A DNA stretch of 63,271 nt from positions 82,561-145,831 of the forward strand of contig BCKE01000044.1 of the NCBI GenBank assembly GCA_001600495.1, written 5' to 3'. The notes beneath the pieces are model-generated. The model searched no databases and was not told the origin of the DNA. It saw only the letters and a program-made list of their open reading frames with translations. This stretch comes from Pilasporangium apinafurcum (taxonomy: Eukaryota; Oomycota; Peronosporomycetes; Pythiales; Pythiaceae). Every line of letters starts with the position of its first letter. The stretch's first letter is position 1. Below, piece by piece: positions 1-12,032 of the stretch. Both the position numbers and the translations under genes were made by a program.

Positions 1-190
1 TGAATAGTCTCAAAATGTTGATTGCAGTGTTGATGTCACGGTTCTACAATGTGCGATGACATTCACTATTTTTGCAGTGTTGCACACCATAAAGACCCTT
101 ACCGCCAATTTCTTCGTTGAAGCGACACTCAATAGATGGACATGAGGTGATAAATACTTCAATTCAATACGCTTCGCTATTGAGAAGCCG
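1..190 (-). pseudogene. Fanzor (eukaryotic TnpB-like) C-terminal zinc-finger/RuvC-III relic, copy 1, cut by window edge
   Basis: Reading the minus strand from about 160 down to 2 gives a first zinc pair 'SCPSIEC', then 'HCKNSECHRTL', a stop codon, then 'NRDINTAINILRLF'. This is the TnpB/Fanzor C-terminal layout of C..C, C...C, W/RD.N.A.NI. The stop (TAG, bases 44-46) sits where the family has Trp, a one-base change from TGG, so the copy is dead as read. Upstream, 'AKRIE' in a shifted frame matches the 'LAKRA' that precedes the zinc finger in the copy near 57.4 kb. Nothing N-terminal is recognisable above about 200, so the copy is 5' truncated here, and its 3' end lies outside the window. TnpB and Fanzor proteins are RNA-guided DNA endonucleases of mobile elements; no activity is expected from this remnant. 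Confidence 0.72.
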
Positions 191-667
191 GAAACGATTC
201 ATTCAAGAAATGTCACCGAAATGAGAAATTCCCAAACTCCTGAGAAGTACCTTGTGGTATATACTTGATTTTTCTAACTCCATATATCAACCTTTTTTCC
301 CCACCCAAGGTGTATAATTTAATTTTTCTGGAAACGCGATTGATCGTCAACATGGNCTTTCAAGATGATTGCACACGCAGCAACAGCCACCAAGGAGTCT
401 CTCCATCCAATGAATCCTAAAGTCTACTCTTAAGGCAATCTTAGTTTTAATCTTTATTCCCCACATCATTTGTACAACGCGTCGTACAAGTGGGGCATAA
501 AAGTTAAACAAGAATAAACCAGTGCCTATATGTTATCCAATTCGGAATTGGCACGCTCTTGTGTCCAAACAAAGCAAAATCAGCGAGAATGGACAGCAAA
601 CATGTCCAGCGTTTATGGTTTTATCAAGAAACCCAAAACTACTCAACTACTCTTTTGTTGAATATTT
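191..667. other. Intergenic stretch with no recognised gene
   Basis: Low-complexity AT-rich spacer between the Fanzor relic and the 3' end of the nucleoside transporter. Open frames here (for example 522-869 on the plus strand) overlap the transporter antisense or show no family resemblance. One undetermined base lies near 355. Confidence 0.5.
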
Positions 668-2050
668 TTACAATCCAAACCATCCACGATCACTCACGAA
701 GAAGCCAAACGTGGCACCTCCAGAGATACCCAAGAACAAGAACATGACCATGATTGCACCACCTGACTCGCGATCTTCTGGTTTCAGCATTCGCGGCGCG
801 AAGCCGATCGTAATCGTCGCCAAGAGACCATTCGTGAGACCGATAAAAAAATTGAGCACGACGTTATAGACCACGGACGACATGTTATCCAGCGGGAATG
901 CATACAAAGACGTTCCTGCGACCGCCATAAGCAGCAGCGGCACGAACGCGATTCGCAGGATTGAAAGCCAGAAACTCACCTTCATGGTAAAGATTCGATA
1001 TGCTGCCGCCGTCGCACTGATTCTGCCGAAGAAATCACCATAATCGAAGGCACCCAGCACACCAGGTGTACAGAACCATAAATTGGTGATGTCGTGTGAC
1101 TCGGAGCTGTATGGAGGGAAGAGATTGCGTGCACCGGTGCACCCTACGCCAGGGACAATCGCAAGTGTCACGAACAATACGAGAAACTGTGTAACTGCTG
1201 GTACCCAGATGATCTGGAAAATCCGCCAGAGATTCGCGACTGTGGCTCCTACAGATTGTGTAGCAAGTTGTTCTTCGCGAGCAGAAGCTTCGTTGCGCTC
1301 AAGGAGATATTTGACACACGGCGTGTTGATCAATTGTCGGTACAAATATACTGCCACTAGAAGCACAATCACTAGCAATGAGAAGAACAAGTAGAAACTC
1401 GTATCGGTGGCATCACCGGTCTGCTTCACACCTCCTACAATGAGCCGCAAGATCGTGGCGATCGTGATGTTAAGCACACCAGATGTGGCATTACCGATCT
1501 GAATCGCGTTTGTGAATTTTGGGATGGGAAAGAGTGCCGCCAATGTGTAATACGTTGCTTCGGTGAGTGAGTTGCCAAAGCCGATGGCGCCGATGCAGAC
1601 CAACACCAAGATCGCGCCCGTGCGCTGGCTGCTGAAATTGATGGCGCTGAAGACCATGATCAGAATCGCCATGGTCATGAACAACGTGTACCCGACGTAC
1701 ACACGTGTCTGTGGCTTAATTGCCTTGTCGAGCCCAAACAAAATCTGCACGGTAATACCAAAGAACATGGGCCATCCTGTCACCAACGTCGTCAAGAACG
1801 AGAAATCGACACCCGATTCTGCGAAATGAATTTCGTAAAAGCTTTGCGCAGATAGACATGAGTAGTACGCCCAAAGCACAGAGCCGTTGAGGAACATGAG
1901 CGTGTAATAGATGTAGTTTTCGTTCTTGATCATGTCGTCGTAAATTTCTCGTGGTAACCCATCCAGCGCCCCCTGACCGGTTTCGAGGATATTCGGCGTT
2001 TGGTGCTGATGATCAAGCAATTTTTCCGACTTTCGTGGCGACTGAATCAT
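668..2050 (-). CDS. Equilibrative nucleoside transporter family protein (ENT/SLC29-like), 460 aa
   Basis: Single-exon gene encoding a polytopic membrane protein. It has a short hydrophilic N-terminus (about residues 1-45), then roughly ten to eleven hydrophobic segments and a basic/acidic loop near the middle (around 'KYLLERNEASAREE'), with a C-terminal segment rich in Gly/Phe. The pattern 'IGFGNSLTEATYYTLAALFP' and the late 'GLTNGLLATITIGFAPRM..PEDRESGG' stretch are typical of the ENT family, where the last motif precedes the final helices. ENT proteins move nucleosides or nucleobases down their gradient across plasma or organelle membranes; protists often use them for purine salvage. The ATG at 2050 is preceded 45 bases upstream by an oomycete-type initiator. 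Substrate cannot be told from the sequence. Confidence 0.85.
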   Translation of the reverse strand: MIQSPRKSEKLLDHQHQTPNILETGQGALDGLPREIYDDMIKNENYIYYTLMFLNGSVLWAYYSCLSAQSFYEIHFAESGVDFSFLTTLVTGWPMFFGITVQILFGLDKAIKPQTRVYVGYTLFMTMAILIMVFSAINFSSQRTGAILVLVCIGAIGFGNSLTEATYYTLAALFPIPKFTNAIQIGNATSGVLNITIATILRLIVGGVKQTGDATDTSFYLFFSLLVIVLLVAVYLYRQLINTPCVKYLLERNEASAREEQLATQSVGATVANLWRIFQIIWVPAVTQFLVLFVTLAIVPGVGCTGARNLFPPYSSESHDITNLWFCTPGVLGAFDYGDFFGRISATAAAYRIFTMKVSFWLSILRIAFVPLLLMAVAGTSLYAFPLDNMSSVVYNVVLNFFIGLTNGLLATITIGFAPRMLKPEDRESGGAIMVMFLFLGISGGATFGFFVSDRGWFGL

Positions 2051-2094
2051 GGATGTCGTCTCTTTCTTCTAGCTCGTGTGGTAGTCGGATCAAA

Positions 2095-2111
2095 GCAAAT
2101 TTGAAAGTGAA
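2095..2111 (-). promoter_or_regulatory. Oomycete-type Inr+FPR core promoter of the nucleoside transporter
   Basis: The minus strand reads TTCACTTTCAAATTTGC, matching the published oomycete core promoter pattern of an initiator (YTCANTYY) directly followed by the flanking element (CAAWTTT). It lies 45 bases upstream of the ATG at 2050, a usual 5' UTR length for these organisms. Confidence 0.6.
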
Positions 2112-4212
2112 GGTGGTTAATGAAGGCAACGCAGGGAGTTGGAGGCTAGAGAGCAGACAATCTCTAGACTAGATTTCCTTGAAGGCAAGCAAGACCAAAG
2201 TGAGCGATTTGCTCGGAATTGGAGTCACCTCAACAGTCGGGAATGGGTGTTAGTTTGACCATAGAAAGGTGCGTTGTTGGCAAGTGTATGTCCATACACA
2301 TCGGTGGTGATGCTCTTAGGTTTAGTGTACAATCTTACGTGGCGATATTTCGGCGACTGATACGGATGGGTTATCATAGAAATGGCTACGCCTTCGCAAC
2401 GTATGTTGAGTATCCATACCCACAAACAGCAATGTGGTTTCATCGATTTTCGAGACACACTTGATGTGTTGACATAACTTTTCCTCTCTCTTAGTTATCT
2501 ACCAAGGGGTTAAGCAATGTTGAAAGCGAGCTATCTAGCGTTTCAGCATAGAGAATCATGGATTGCCATCAAATTTGACTAGTTGAACGCATATCATTTT
2601 TTTTCGGCAATGCATTAAGTCATTCCTTTGCTTCAACTTTTGTTTTGCCTTCCTACCCGATCTCTGAAAATGACAGATGGGATATGGAATCGGTCATTGG
2701 TTGACGGGTGAAGTGTTGTCCCGCCAATCAGCACTCTGTTTCTACAGTTGAAGTGATGACACATGAAAGAGGATGGTTATTTGCCAATTTTCTTTCCCCA
2801 AGGTGTGCTTCAGCCCTTTGAAGAACCAATTCCAGTGTATAACGCACGCAGTAGACTACACATAAGAGGAGCGCAATGACTGTATGAGTTTGTTTAGTCA
2901 TATTCCTATGGGAGGAACGAACGACGATACTGGTCTCGTGAATACGAACTCCGCTTTTCTTACACGATCCAGACCAAAATGATGACCAACAGGGACAGAG
3001 AGAAAGGGGGGCAGGATGAGAGCTAGAGGGATAACCTTATAGAGCATGCATAGACTTGCGATGCGTTGTTTGAAATCCAGTGCTCGTATTCCAGTAGCTT
3101 TGCTTACGACTAAAATATGTTTACGAACGGCCGCATTCACCGGGGAAGCATCGATATTTTGTACATCACCCGTATATCCTGCTTAACCAGAAGTACAGTC
3201 AGCAAATGATGCTAGTACGTCTCCATATGGTAAGCGGAAGTGCTTAGCAATCCGCTTGTGCTCGATTTACTTGCGTGATGTCGCTGTAAGAGATTGTGAA
3301 GATTTGATGTTTCCACAACATCCGCTTATGTGAATGAAGCAACTACCGGATCGCTCAGTCAAGCATTTGAATTGCTGACAACCTGTCATAAGAATTGCGA
3401 TCCACCAATAATGCTATGTCTTCTCGCACTGCTGGTTTGTTTGCCAATGCAGACAAGAACAAGACAAATGAGTGTGTTCAAGAGACACAAGCAAATGGAT
3501 CGCGAATCAGACAGCAATGTTGATGGGGATAGAGTATGTATGAATAGTAGCAACGCCAACTTGTGCTGCAATGACTATCCAAATGAAAGCTGGCCACAAC
3601 TTGGAGACAGACTCCAGTTCGACTAATAGTGAATATTTCAAAAACACGACGGAGTACAGCGATTATGTAGAAGGCATGGAAGGAATCTTCTATGCGGATG
3701 GAGAAGTTGATATAGTGTCGACGAGGCAGTCAAATGGCTCGGTCATGAAGCAGATTTGGCACCAAATATCACCATCTTTGACACAAAACGATAGACCCAA
3801 AGATATGGCAGTGCCCAGCCATGACGCTAATGGTTGTATGTCTTCTAAAATATCTCCACAACGGAAGTAGCGAAAGCCAATGACAACAGTGAAGTGCTAC
3901 AAAGGTGAGACACTTGTATTATGGTTTAAGCCCTTCGATGATACGACATCAATCAGGTCTAAGGATGCAAAGCTCACATATGAACTCCCAGTGCAAGCAT
4001 GCGCGGGAATTTAGTCGACTATTGTCCAAGATATGTACATATACTCGCATTATCCAAGCATCCATTAAAGAGAACAACTCGGCAAAATATATATTATAAT
4101 AAAAAAAAACAACGATCAAACTTGTTTACTTCCAACAATTCATTAAACCACTGCTGGGGCTCTGAGCTCCCCTCATGCAGACTTCAAATTCGACCAGCAA
4201 ACGACAACACGC
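2112..4212. other. 2.1 kb without a recognised gene
   Basis: Two adjoining plus-strand open stretches (about 3330-3626 and 3571-3870), plus a further open run to about 4015, could be fragments of one decayed or spliced gene, but they show no family signature, signal peptide or convincing splice sites. An 80-codon minus frame at 2898-3140 is hydrophobic in part and also unrecognised. I see no RNA gene or repeat here. Confidence 0.4.
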
Positions 4213-6765
4213 TTACAGTTCAGTTTGCCATTTCGGTCGCAAGTGGTCGTTCACTGAGCGGATCAACGGTGCAGGTGCATATGTAGAATTGCCGCGACCA
4301 CCGTGCATGTTTTCATCTAATGTAAAACACATCAGCAGCATGTTGATCGTTGTTTCGTAAATCTTAAGCAGAATAAAACGCTAAGTTAATATGGTTGGTC
4401 CTTCGATTATAAAATTCATGTGATGACGTACCGTCATGAATGCATGAGCGACTCCATACGCAAACAGCATGATGGCCAATAGCGGAAGCAGTGGTGAAGA
4501 GATCTACGCGAGTAAAAACGATCAGTATGCCATCGACGTAGCTGTAATTAATATGAAAAATAGAAGCCACGCTCACATCTTTAAGTAAAAACCATCCAAT
4601 GAGTGCAGTAGTCGTGCAGACAATCATCTTTCCCAAGAGAACCGATGCATGACCAATGCGATTGAGAGCTCCAATGCGTAATAGATTCGAAGAAATGAGG
4701 GTGTAGGCCAACTAATACACATATATGGTCACAATATCAAGTTTTAGTGTGCTAAGACAAAGCCAGCACCCGTGATATGACTCGGACAAACTATTTCACC
4801 TTTGCAGATGGGAAAAAACTTGTCCCTTGAATAGCAGTGATGTAGTATGCCTCCTTGCAAATGAACTTGAGGCATTTGTTAAAACACCAAATACAACACT
4901 ATCAAAGAATCACAGAGCAAAAACTGATTAGCACCAGGCGTAATACATCACATGATCCCCTATGCATGTACAACTTACACAGAGCGCTTTGGCCATGAAA
5001 TTCGTGATGGGGTTGCTGTCAAAATCGTTCTTCGACTCCAAATACATAAAGAACGAACGAACGACCTCGACAGGTGTCACGATCGCTGAGCTCAATGCCA
5101 ATGTGCCCAAATGGAATCGAAATGTCGATTTGAGTGAATATGCCACCGGATCCATATGCCGTAGCACTTTCTTGCCCGTGATTTTATCGTCTGCGGAAAA
5201 GTACCAGAGCGACACAGCTGTCGCTGTGACCATTTCGCCGATTGAGAGCAGGAACGTCGCCGACCAGTACATCCCCCATAAATGGTAGATAAACAGCCAT
5301 CGCAGCTTAGTGTTGACCTTGAACGCCTCGGTTTCAATGTCGATCGTCGGTGGCGAACTGGCGTGCACTGTCGCAATTCGCGTTGTCGTTTCACCCGCAC
5401 CAAAGAGACAAATGGTGACCAAGATGCCCCACCAAAAGAGCAACATGAACATGCCGTAGGTGAGGAACGGCACGACCAGCAGTGTCTTCAGCTGTGAGAG
5501 CGCCTTGGACGCATGCGTGATAAATTGTGCCGCCAACATCAATCGCGGCATCATAAAAAATGCAAATACGAGGAATAAAATCGCCGCCACGCACATGATA
5601 ACAGCAAAAATTTGCAATGTGCTGCGCATCGCAGGATCGTCAGGATACGTTAATGGGTCGGCAGATGCCACCATCAATCGATACCCGCTGTACGTAAGAA
5701 TCGCTTGAATGCCAACAGTCGATAGAAAGATTGTGAAGCAGCCGCAATAGCGAATGAAGATCAGGTAAAGTGCTGCAGATCCCAATGTAATGGCACAACA
5801 AATTATCAAGACCGTCCAGCACTGCAATCACCAATAAGTATGCGTAAACTTCGAGGTTCAAAGTACATTAGGAAGTGGAGTTACAAGTATATGCATCATA
5901 CCTCACCCAATGCGCCGACGAAGCGACCTGTCGTATCCTGGATTTGAGCGATCATGACTCCTTCCGTTGACACTGCAGTAATCAAATCAAATATTAGCAA
6001 ACTAAAGCTATGATTACCTTAGATGTATGAAACAAGAGAACATTGACCCTCACCTTGCGCTGGGGCACAGGCATACGTCCATGCATGGGTAGCATACGAC
6101 TTGAACGTGACTTCTTGGAGCTCCACGGATTCATTTTTCTCTTTCTTCCCATCTTCCAACGGCAAGTTCACGATAATATCCTGATCATCTTTGTCTGGAC
6201 AGCTGTCTAGACAAATACCAAAATCTGGGTTGTTGCGGAAATCCGGGAAATACACATATCGATTATTCCCACAGGCATTGCCCTGGAAGTCCACGCCGTC
6301 TTTGATGTATTTGGCAAAGTTTACATTGCTCTCCTGTGTTAGGGCGGTGATCGCCAGCGCAATCATACCGATCCAGTATATGGCAAATACACCGAGAAAG
6401 ATAATGTCTGTGCAGGACCGTTTGGCTTTGATACCACGGAAATTGGATCGAAGCAAAGAAGATCCGTCATCATTATTGCCGTTGTCGTTGCCACCATAGT
6501 GTTGATGGGTGCGCTCCGGTGCATACACGAGTGGTTCCCGTTCGCCTAAATCGCGCTGCTGCTCCAAATCGTCTTCTTCACCGTCTTCACCATCATGATT
6601 GTGGTCATCGTAATCACCATAGTGGTGATTGATGTGGCTAGACGTTGTCGATGGAGCTTTATGTCCATTGCTGCTATTGCTGTGTGTCGAGCCGGATGAA
6701 GCCGGCGGCGGATGCATCCAAGACGGCGTGTGTGACGGCGATGTCGATGGGTGTGATGTGTACAT
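4213..6765 (-). CDS. Choline transporter-like protein (CTL/SLC44 family), six exons, 660 aa
   Basis: Exons, all with GT..AG borders: 6054-6765, 5902-5972, 4979-5821, 4577-4711, 4432-4503, 4213-4362; joined they stay in frame and end at TAA 4213-4215. The N-terminal ~110 residues are cytosolic and rich in Ser, His and acidic residues. Then come 'RSCTDIIFLGVFAIYWIGMI' (TM1), a large Cys-containing extracellular loop ('GNACGNNRYVYFP', 'CLDSCPDKDD'), a cluster of about eight further helices, and the family's C-terminal run ending 'YETTINMLLMCFTLDE' plus a short tail. Length and order fit the CTL family (about 650-700 residues), which transports choline and ethanolamine for phospholipid synthesis. 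Donor GTGAGG at 6053 was chosen because reading through it hits a stop after 'SYI'. The same strand carries a flippase gene just upstream. Confidence 0.85.
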
Positions 6766-7122
6766 TTCACGAAGCGAATCCGCTACTGCTGAGCGCTGCG
6801 ACGAGTCGTTTGGTTCTCGCGTTTTTGTAATCTCCTGCTCTCGTGTAGCTCGTCGCTTTCTGATTTTTGATGGATGCTCTTTTTCCTCAAAGGTTTCTTA
6901 AACTGGCACAATAAAGTCAGGATTTGTATATGAGAGTAGATCTTAAAGTGGCACAAGAAGGTATCCATCAAAAATAAAAAAGATACTGCAAATTTTTATC
7001 CGACCATCGTCCATTGGACAATTCGGAATCAGCCATCACGCGCTGAGTTTATCAGATAAGCATTTTGCATTGATGGAAGATAAATCGAAGAGCTACGTGT
7101 GCAATGGAACTTTCTTGTGTGC
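6766..7122. other. Short spacer between two minus-strand genes
   Basis: About 360 bp separating the flippase stop (7123) from the CTL start (6765). It must hold the flippase 3' end and the CTL promoter; no clear Inr or repeat was found. Confidence 0.5.
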
Positions 7123-10100
7123 CTATACTTTCGGGCTGTGAAGTTCTGAGGATGGTGCTCGTGGTGTACCCATGCCCATGTGGCTGACACCAGTGGGCGA
7201 CCCACGTGCAAGTTTTGCGGAATCAAAACGGCTGTCGTTGTGACGCTGTACACGCATGGTGACGAGCTCTTGCAACTCGCGGTCTTTGCTCCCTTTAGGA
7301 CCCTTGTCCAGTGCGTTGAATGCAAAGCCGTTGACTGTACAGAGAAAAGAATTTGGTGAGTCTAGCGACTGGATGGCACTCGTACAGAAATGCGGGCAGA
7401 AATGGAAAACTTACGTGTAGCATTGGCGATGTCATATCCATCAGCAGTCTGTGCAGACGTAATGGTTTGTTGTGGCAGCAGTGCCACCGGTTCGATATTG
7501 GTCGAGTTCGAGTAATTTGCAGGAAAAATGTCGGCCTTGTTCGCAACGACTGACGTGCGTCCATTTTTGGACGTGGGGCTAAACATTTCGCGTAGAATAT
7601 CTTCAGACCGCGGTCGAAATTGCTGCTGCAGCGTCATGAACGTGAAATCCATGAGCAAGGCGCCGACCGGGCAAATCACAATCAAAGACCAGTACAATTG
7701 CTCCTTGAACATCATCATCGGAACGCCGTACATGTCATAGCTTAGGAATGTCATATGCGGGTACACGAACAAGAAGAAAAAATATAGAAAGATGCTGAAC
7801 AAGATGAAGATGACGTGGTACTTGTTCCAACTGAGTGTGAGCAGCACAACCTTGAGTTTCATTGTCGCAAGCAATGCCGAGTAAAACACTGTGCCTAGTA
7901 AGAACAGCCCGTGCAAGGGGTTGTAGCATAGGTAGCACACCCAAAAGCAAATTAATGCATGGATAACCGAGTTGACGATCGTCTGGGCAAACATCTTGAG
8001 GTTCAGGTCACTGTCGCATTGGCTCGCGCGGTACAATTTCGGGAATTTCAGGGCCACGCTCTCCAAAATATCTTGGTCAAACACCCCGATGACAATGATG
8101 GGTGTCGCCAGGAAAAAATTCCATCCCGCCATAACAAAACTCTCAAACAACGGCGCGCCAGACTGGCCATTATAGAAATTGTATAAGAACAAACTGATCA
8201 CGAGTGCAATATTCTTGTAAAATGAGTAGTTGATGACCTTGCAAATACGTTTGTAGTTAAATCGACCGTGCACCAATACCAGTCGTTTAAGAAAGTGGAA
8301 CTGCGCGATGGCGTAGTCACTGGCGTTCACCGCCTGCACGCCTTCTTTACCACAGATGCCCACACCAACATGCGCTGTTTGGATCATACTGACGTCATTT
8401 GCACCATCACCGATCGCCAATGTAATGGGTTTGCTGGGCGAGCCTTTGCGCACGAGATTCACGATCTCGGCTTTCTGCGACGGACTGACGCGACATGCGA
8501 TGAGTGCCTTACAGACACTTGCAACGTCCAGTAACTTGGCCGCCATACTCTTCGCTCGTTCGGACGCTTCAGCGCTCATATTAGCGATGGCGTCCTTGGA
8601 TGGAAAGATATGTACGAGCGCTTTGCCGTCGCAAACCATCGCTAAGTTCTCCGAGACAGCGTAATTGTTCGCCACAAGTTGCTGAATTGCTGGATCTTTG
8701 TAGAGCTCCTCGATTTGTCGCTCAAGATTGTCGATCTGCTCTTGATTAATGTAAAGGAGCTTCATCTTGTCATTGATCAACTGGCAGGCGTGACCAATAT
8801 TCACGGCTGTCTCTTCTCGATCGCCAGTGAGTACCCAAATCTTGATGCCGGCCTGTGCGAGATCAAAAATTGTTGCCGGTACAAAATCCTGAAGTTTATC
8901 TTCAATAGCTGTGACCCCAACAACGGTCATGTCCTTTTCGATGGACTCAGCCACAGCATCCAATTTCGCCTCACGGTCTTCTAGCGCTGTGGCCGCGATT
9001 GCATATTGCTCGTTGTAGGTGTGATATTCTTCTTCAGTGAGAATGCGTTTGGCCAGCACTAATGTCCGCAGTCCCTCACCAGCAAATACACCCAAATGTG
9101 CAAGCACTTTGGGCGTATGTTTATCCTGGATGGATCGTGGCAACATCATGTTGTCAGCACCTTTGCAATACAAGACGTACTGGTTCGCTTCGTTGATCGC
9201 CACGACCGACATGCGTTTTCGCGTGGAATTGAATTCGTTGACGTTCACGATCGTATACGTTTTCGTAATCGGTGAGAGTGTCCGTGAAGGTTTGCTTGTT
9301 ACTGCTCCTACGGGTGACGAGAAATCTTTCTGCGTGATCTCCACCTTGGTGAGCGGTGCTGGATCCACAAAATTGTATCCAAGACATTTCGCAGCCTTGA
9401 CGAGCGCTTCTTCATCGGGTGAGGACGCGCGGTAGTGGAGGATACCAGTTTTCTTATCGACTTCCGGGATCACAGTGTGACAAATCGATAACAGTGTGAG
9501 GAAATCATCGATACGTTCGGCTTGGTCATCCCCCACCGCGAGATGCTTCAACAAAGACGGATCGTCAAAGTGGATCGATGGATCGTAATGTACCTGCGCG
9601 GCCACTGGATCGCCTTCATTCATTGCTGCGGAACTATCCCCTGGTTCCAATTTCGACTGAAAGTCGTCAGAGTTGGTAGAAGAAGATGAATACGCTGGCA
9701 CAGGTCTGCGAACATCTTCAGTCGATTCGATCTGCAATACTGCGCCACTCTCCAAGGAAGTGGACGGCGGCCTTAGTGCCGCTACCGCTCTTCCAATCTC
9801 TGTCGTTCCGAATCCGTACGAGATGCCACCAATCGAACATTTCCGGAATTCCATGATGTTGCAGGTCAACGTACCGGTTTTGTCGCTGAAAATGTACTCG
9901 ATCTGCCCCAGTTCTTCATTTAACTCGGATGTACGCGAAATCGCGCGAAACCCGTCGTACATCATGTCATCATCAGCCGTGATGTACTTGGCCTGCAATA
10001 CCTTGATGATATCGAGCGAGACATACAACGAAATCGGCACCAAATTGTTGTATAGAATCAAAAACGTAAAGAAATTCACTACGAAATCACCAAAAGTGTT

Positions 10101-11384
10101 CGATTCCAAAAATGGTAGGTACCAGACATGACCGCTGTTATGGTTGTTCCATACCGCCGCGACGATGGCGCTCACGAGGCAAAGCACAAACATGGTGATG
10201 AAAATCAGCAACATACAGCGATTCGCAGTCTGATAGAGCTTGCTTTGCTTCGATGGGGCTGATCGTGAATTCTGCAGCAATTTCGTCTCAGCGCCCGTGA
10301 AGATGACGAGTCCGACGGCAAATGCGCAGCTACGCAACCCACAGCCACGCAGCATAATGTTCTCGGGACCCAAAGCAGTGACGGACCCGTCATTTTCCAA
10401 CAAAATACGACCTGTAAAGTTGTAGAGCTGGTTGTTGGGCTGTTCATATTCTATGGATCCTTTTAGGCGAAGCGCTTGTGCACATACAGTAGCTTGGTCT
10501 AGAATCGGCTGAGAACAGCAATGTGATAGAGACAGAATAAAGGCTGGTTAGATTGATACCAGAGAGAGAACATTGAAAGCGACTAGGTCTATACCTCACT
10601 GAGTTCTCTCCACCCGGTGATCTTGGCAGTGGGTTTGACAGCGATGCGTCGCTTTAGATTGGTTTCGCCGTCCAAATTGCAGGTCTCAATGAAGCACCGT
10701 CCTTCTTCTTCTGATGTCGCCAAAACAACGATATCGGCTGGTAATTCTTCATTGTTTTCAATACACACGAGCTGGCCAACCTCGAGTTTGTCCCACGTGA
10801 TCATCTCTGTCTCACCTTGACTATTGATGATCTGGTACAAACACAAAATGAAGTTCCACATACGCAGCTAGTGAATACCCAACAGAAATGAGATTGACCC
10901 CTTCTCTAAATCGCCTTACCCGGCAATTGCGATTGTTTTGCTTTTCGTCCGCTTGATGCCGCTTGATATCCTCCGAGGCTTGCTTGACCATAGTCACGAA
11001 GAGCACAAATATGAGTGGACCTGCTGTCGTGAAGCGATTCGTTGGTGACCATGTCGTCGACAGCTACAAAAGCGATAAAGTCTAACGGTTATTATTATGT
11101 AAGCCAAAGAGAACACATTTTATTCACAGTCATTCCTATACCTGGAGCAAAGAGATCAAGAGGAAGTAGACGTTGGCCACTACACGAAAGAACTCGAAGA
11201 GTGTCTTTGGAACGAAGCTGATGATGGTGTATTTTGAGGTCACGATGACATTCTTGGCGTATTTCTTTGTCGTGATCAGCTGCTGGTTTTTCGCGTGGTC
11301 ATTCACGTACGCGAGACGCGGTTCCATCGTCGTAGTGGCCGCTGCAGGTCCAGTGGGGGCCTTCCCGGCCTCGAGACTCGACAT
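7123..11384 (-). CDS. P4-type ATPase, phospholipid flippase, five exons, 1309 aa
   Basis: Exons 11142-11384, 10920-11063, 10595-10831, 7415-10508 and 7123-7334 join in frame. Motifs in order: N-terminal P4 signature 'FEFFRVVANVYFLLI', 'TTAGPLIFVL' and 'EDIKRHQADEKQNN', the actuator 'CNLDGETNLKRR' (DGET is the P4 dephosphorylation motif), phosphorylation site DKTGTLT near residue 415, nucleotide domain 'YRASSPDEEALVKAAK', 'TGDREETAVNIGHACQL', hinge 'GDGANDVSMIQTAHVGVGI' and about ten membrane helices in total. P4-ATPases flip aminophospholipids from the outer to the cytosolic leaflet, usually with a CDC50 partner, which is not in this window. The start at 11384 gives an N-terminus of normal length; an in-frame upstream ATG exists but the sequence before 11384 looks untranslated. 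A 67-residue Ser/Arg-rich tail comes from the last exon. Confidence 0.93.
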
Positions 11385-12032
11385 TGCAGCGTGAGAATCG
11401 GTCACCACACAACCCACACGATTCAAGGTCGCCACAGTAAACAGCGCACGTGTGTTACCTGTAGAAGGTTTGGCAATCAGGACAGAATGGAAAGGTTGAG
11501 CACACAGACAGTAGTGACTAATGTTGATTCTCTGTGGTGCGTTTGTTGGTTTCACAAAGCGTTGTTCTTGTCAAGGGTTGCCGACAAATACTAGCGAACA
11601 TTCTGAAACGTCACTAGCATTCTTTTGCAAACAGAAACTCACTCCTACTAGCTATGTCATGTTCCTTTATCATATAAATAAAACCAACAGGCGAGTAGGA
11701 AAGCGGAAAACAAGCGCATAAGTAAGTAGGTGTTACCTCAGCATGGGTTGACCCTCTGGACGAGTTGTGTCATCAAGACCATCGTACTGATTTAAGACTC
11801 ATGTTCACTTCGCCCGCAATTTCGATCCAAAATAGTTTCATCGCGATCTTTGATTTGTCAAAAATTGTTTAATTATTGATTTTTATCCAATGATATTATA
11901 TTTATGGATGATGTGGTCTGCAACGTTCCTGAACCCAAATTAACGAACGGTAGTACTAATTTGGGCACGTTTCTGGTTGATTGGCGCTGGGTTGCGCCGT
12001 TGCTAGAAATTTCACACAAGAAGCATACGAAG
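11385..12032. other. Divergent promoter region between flippase and SURF2-like gene
   Basis: About 650 bp lie between the two oppositely directed starts. The plus frame is open upstream from 11904, so a longer N-terminus of the SURF2-like protein is formally possible. No repeat or RNA gene seen. Confidence 0.45.

Noticed and set aside
10997-11063. Idea that the flippase locus is two genes because of several short frames
   Set aside because: All four introns have GT..AG borders and keep phase, and the P4 motifs run in order across the junctions.
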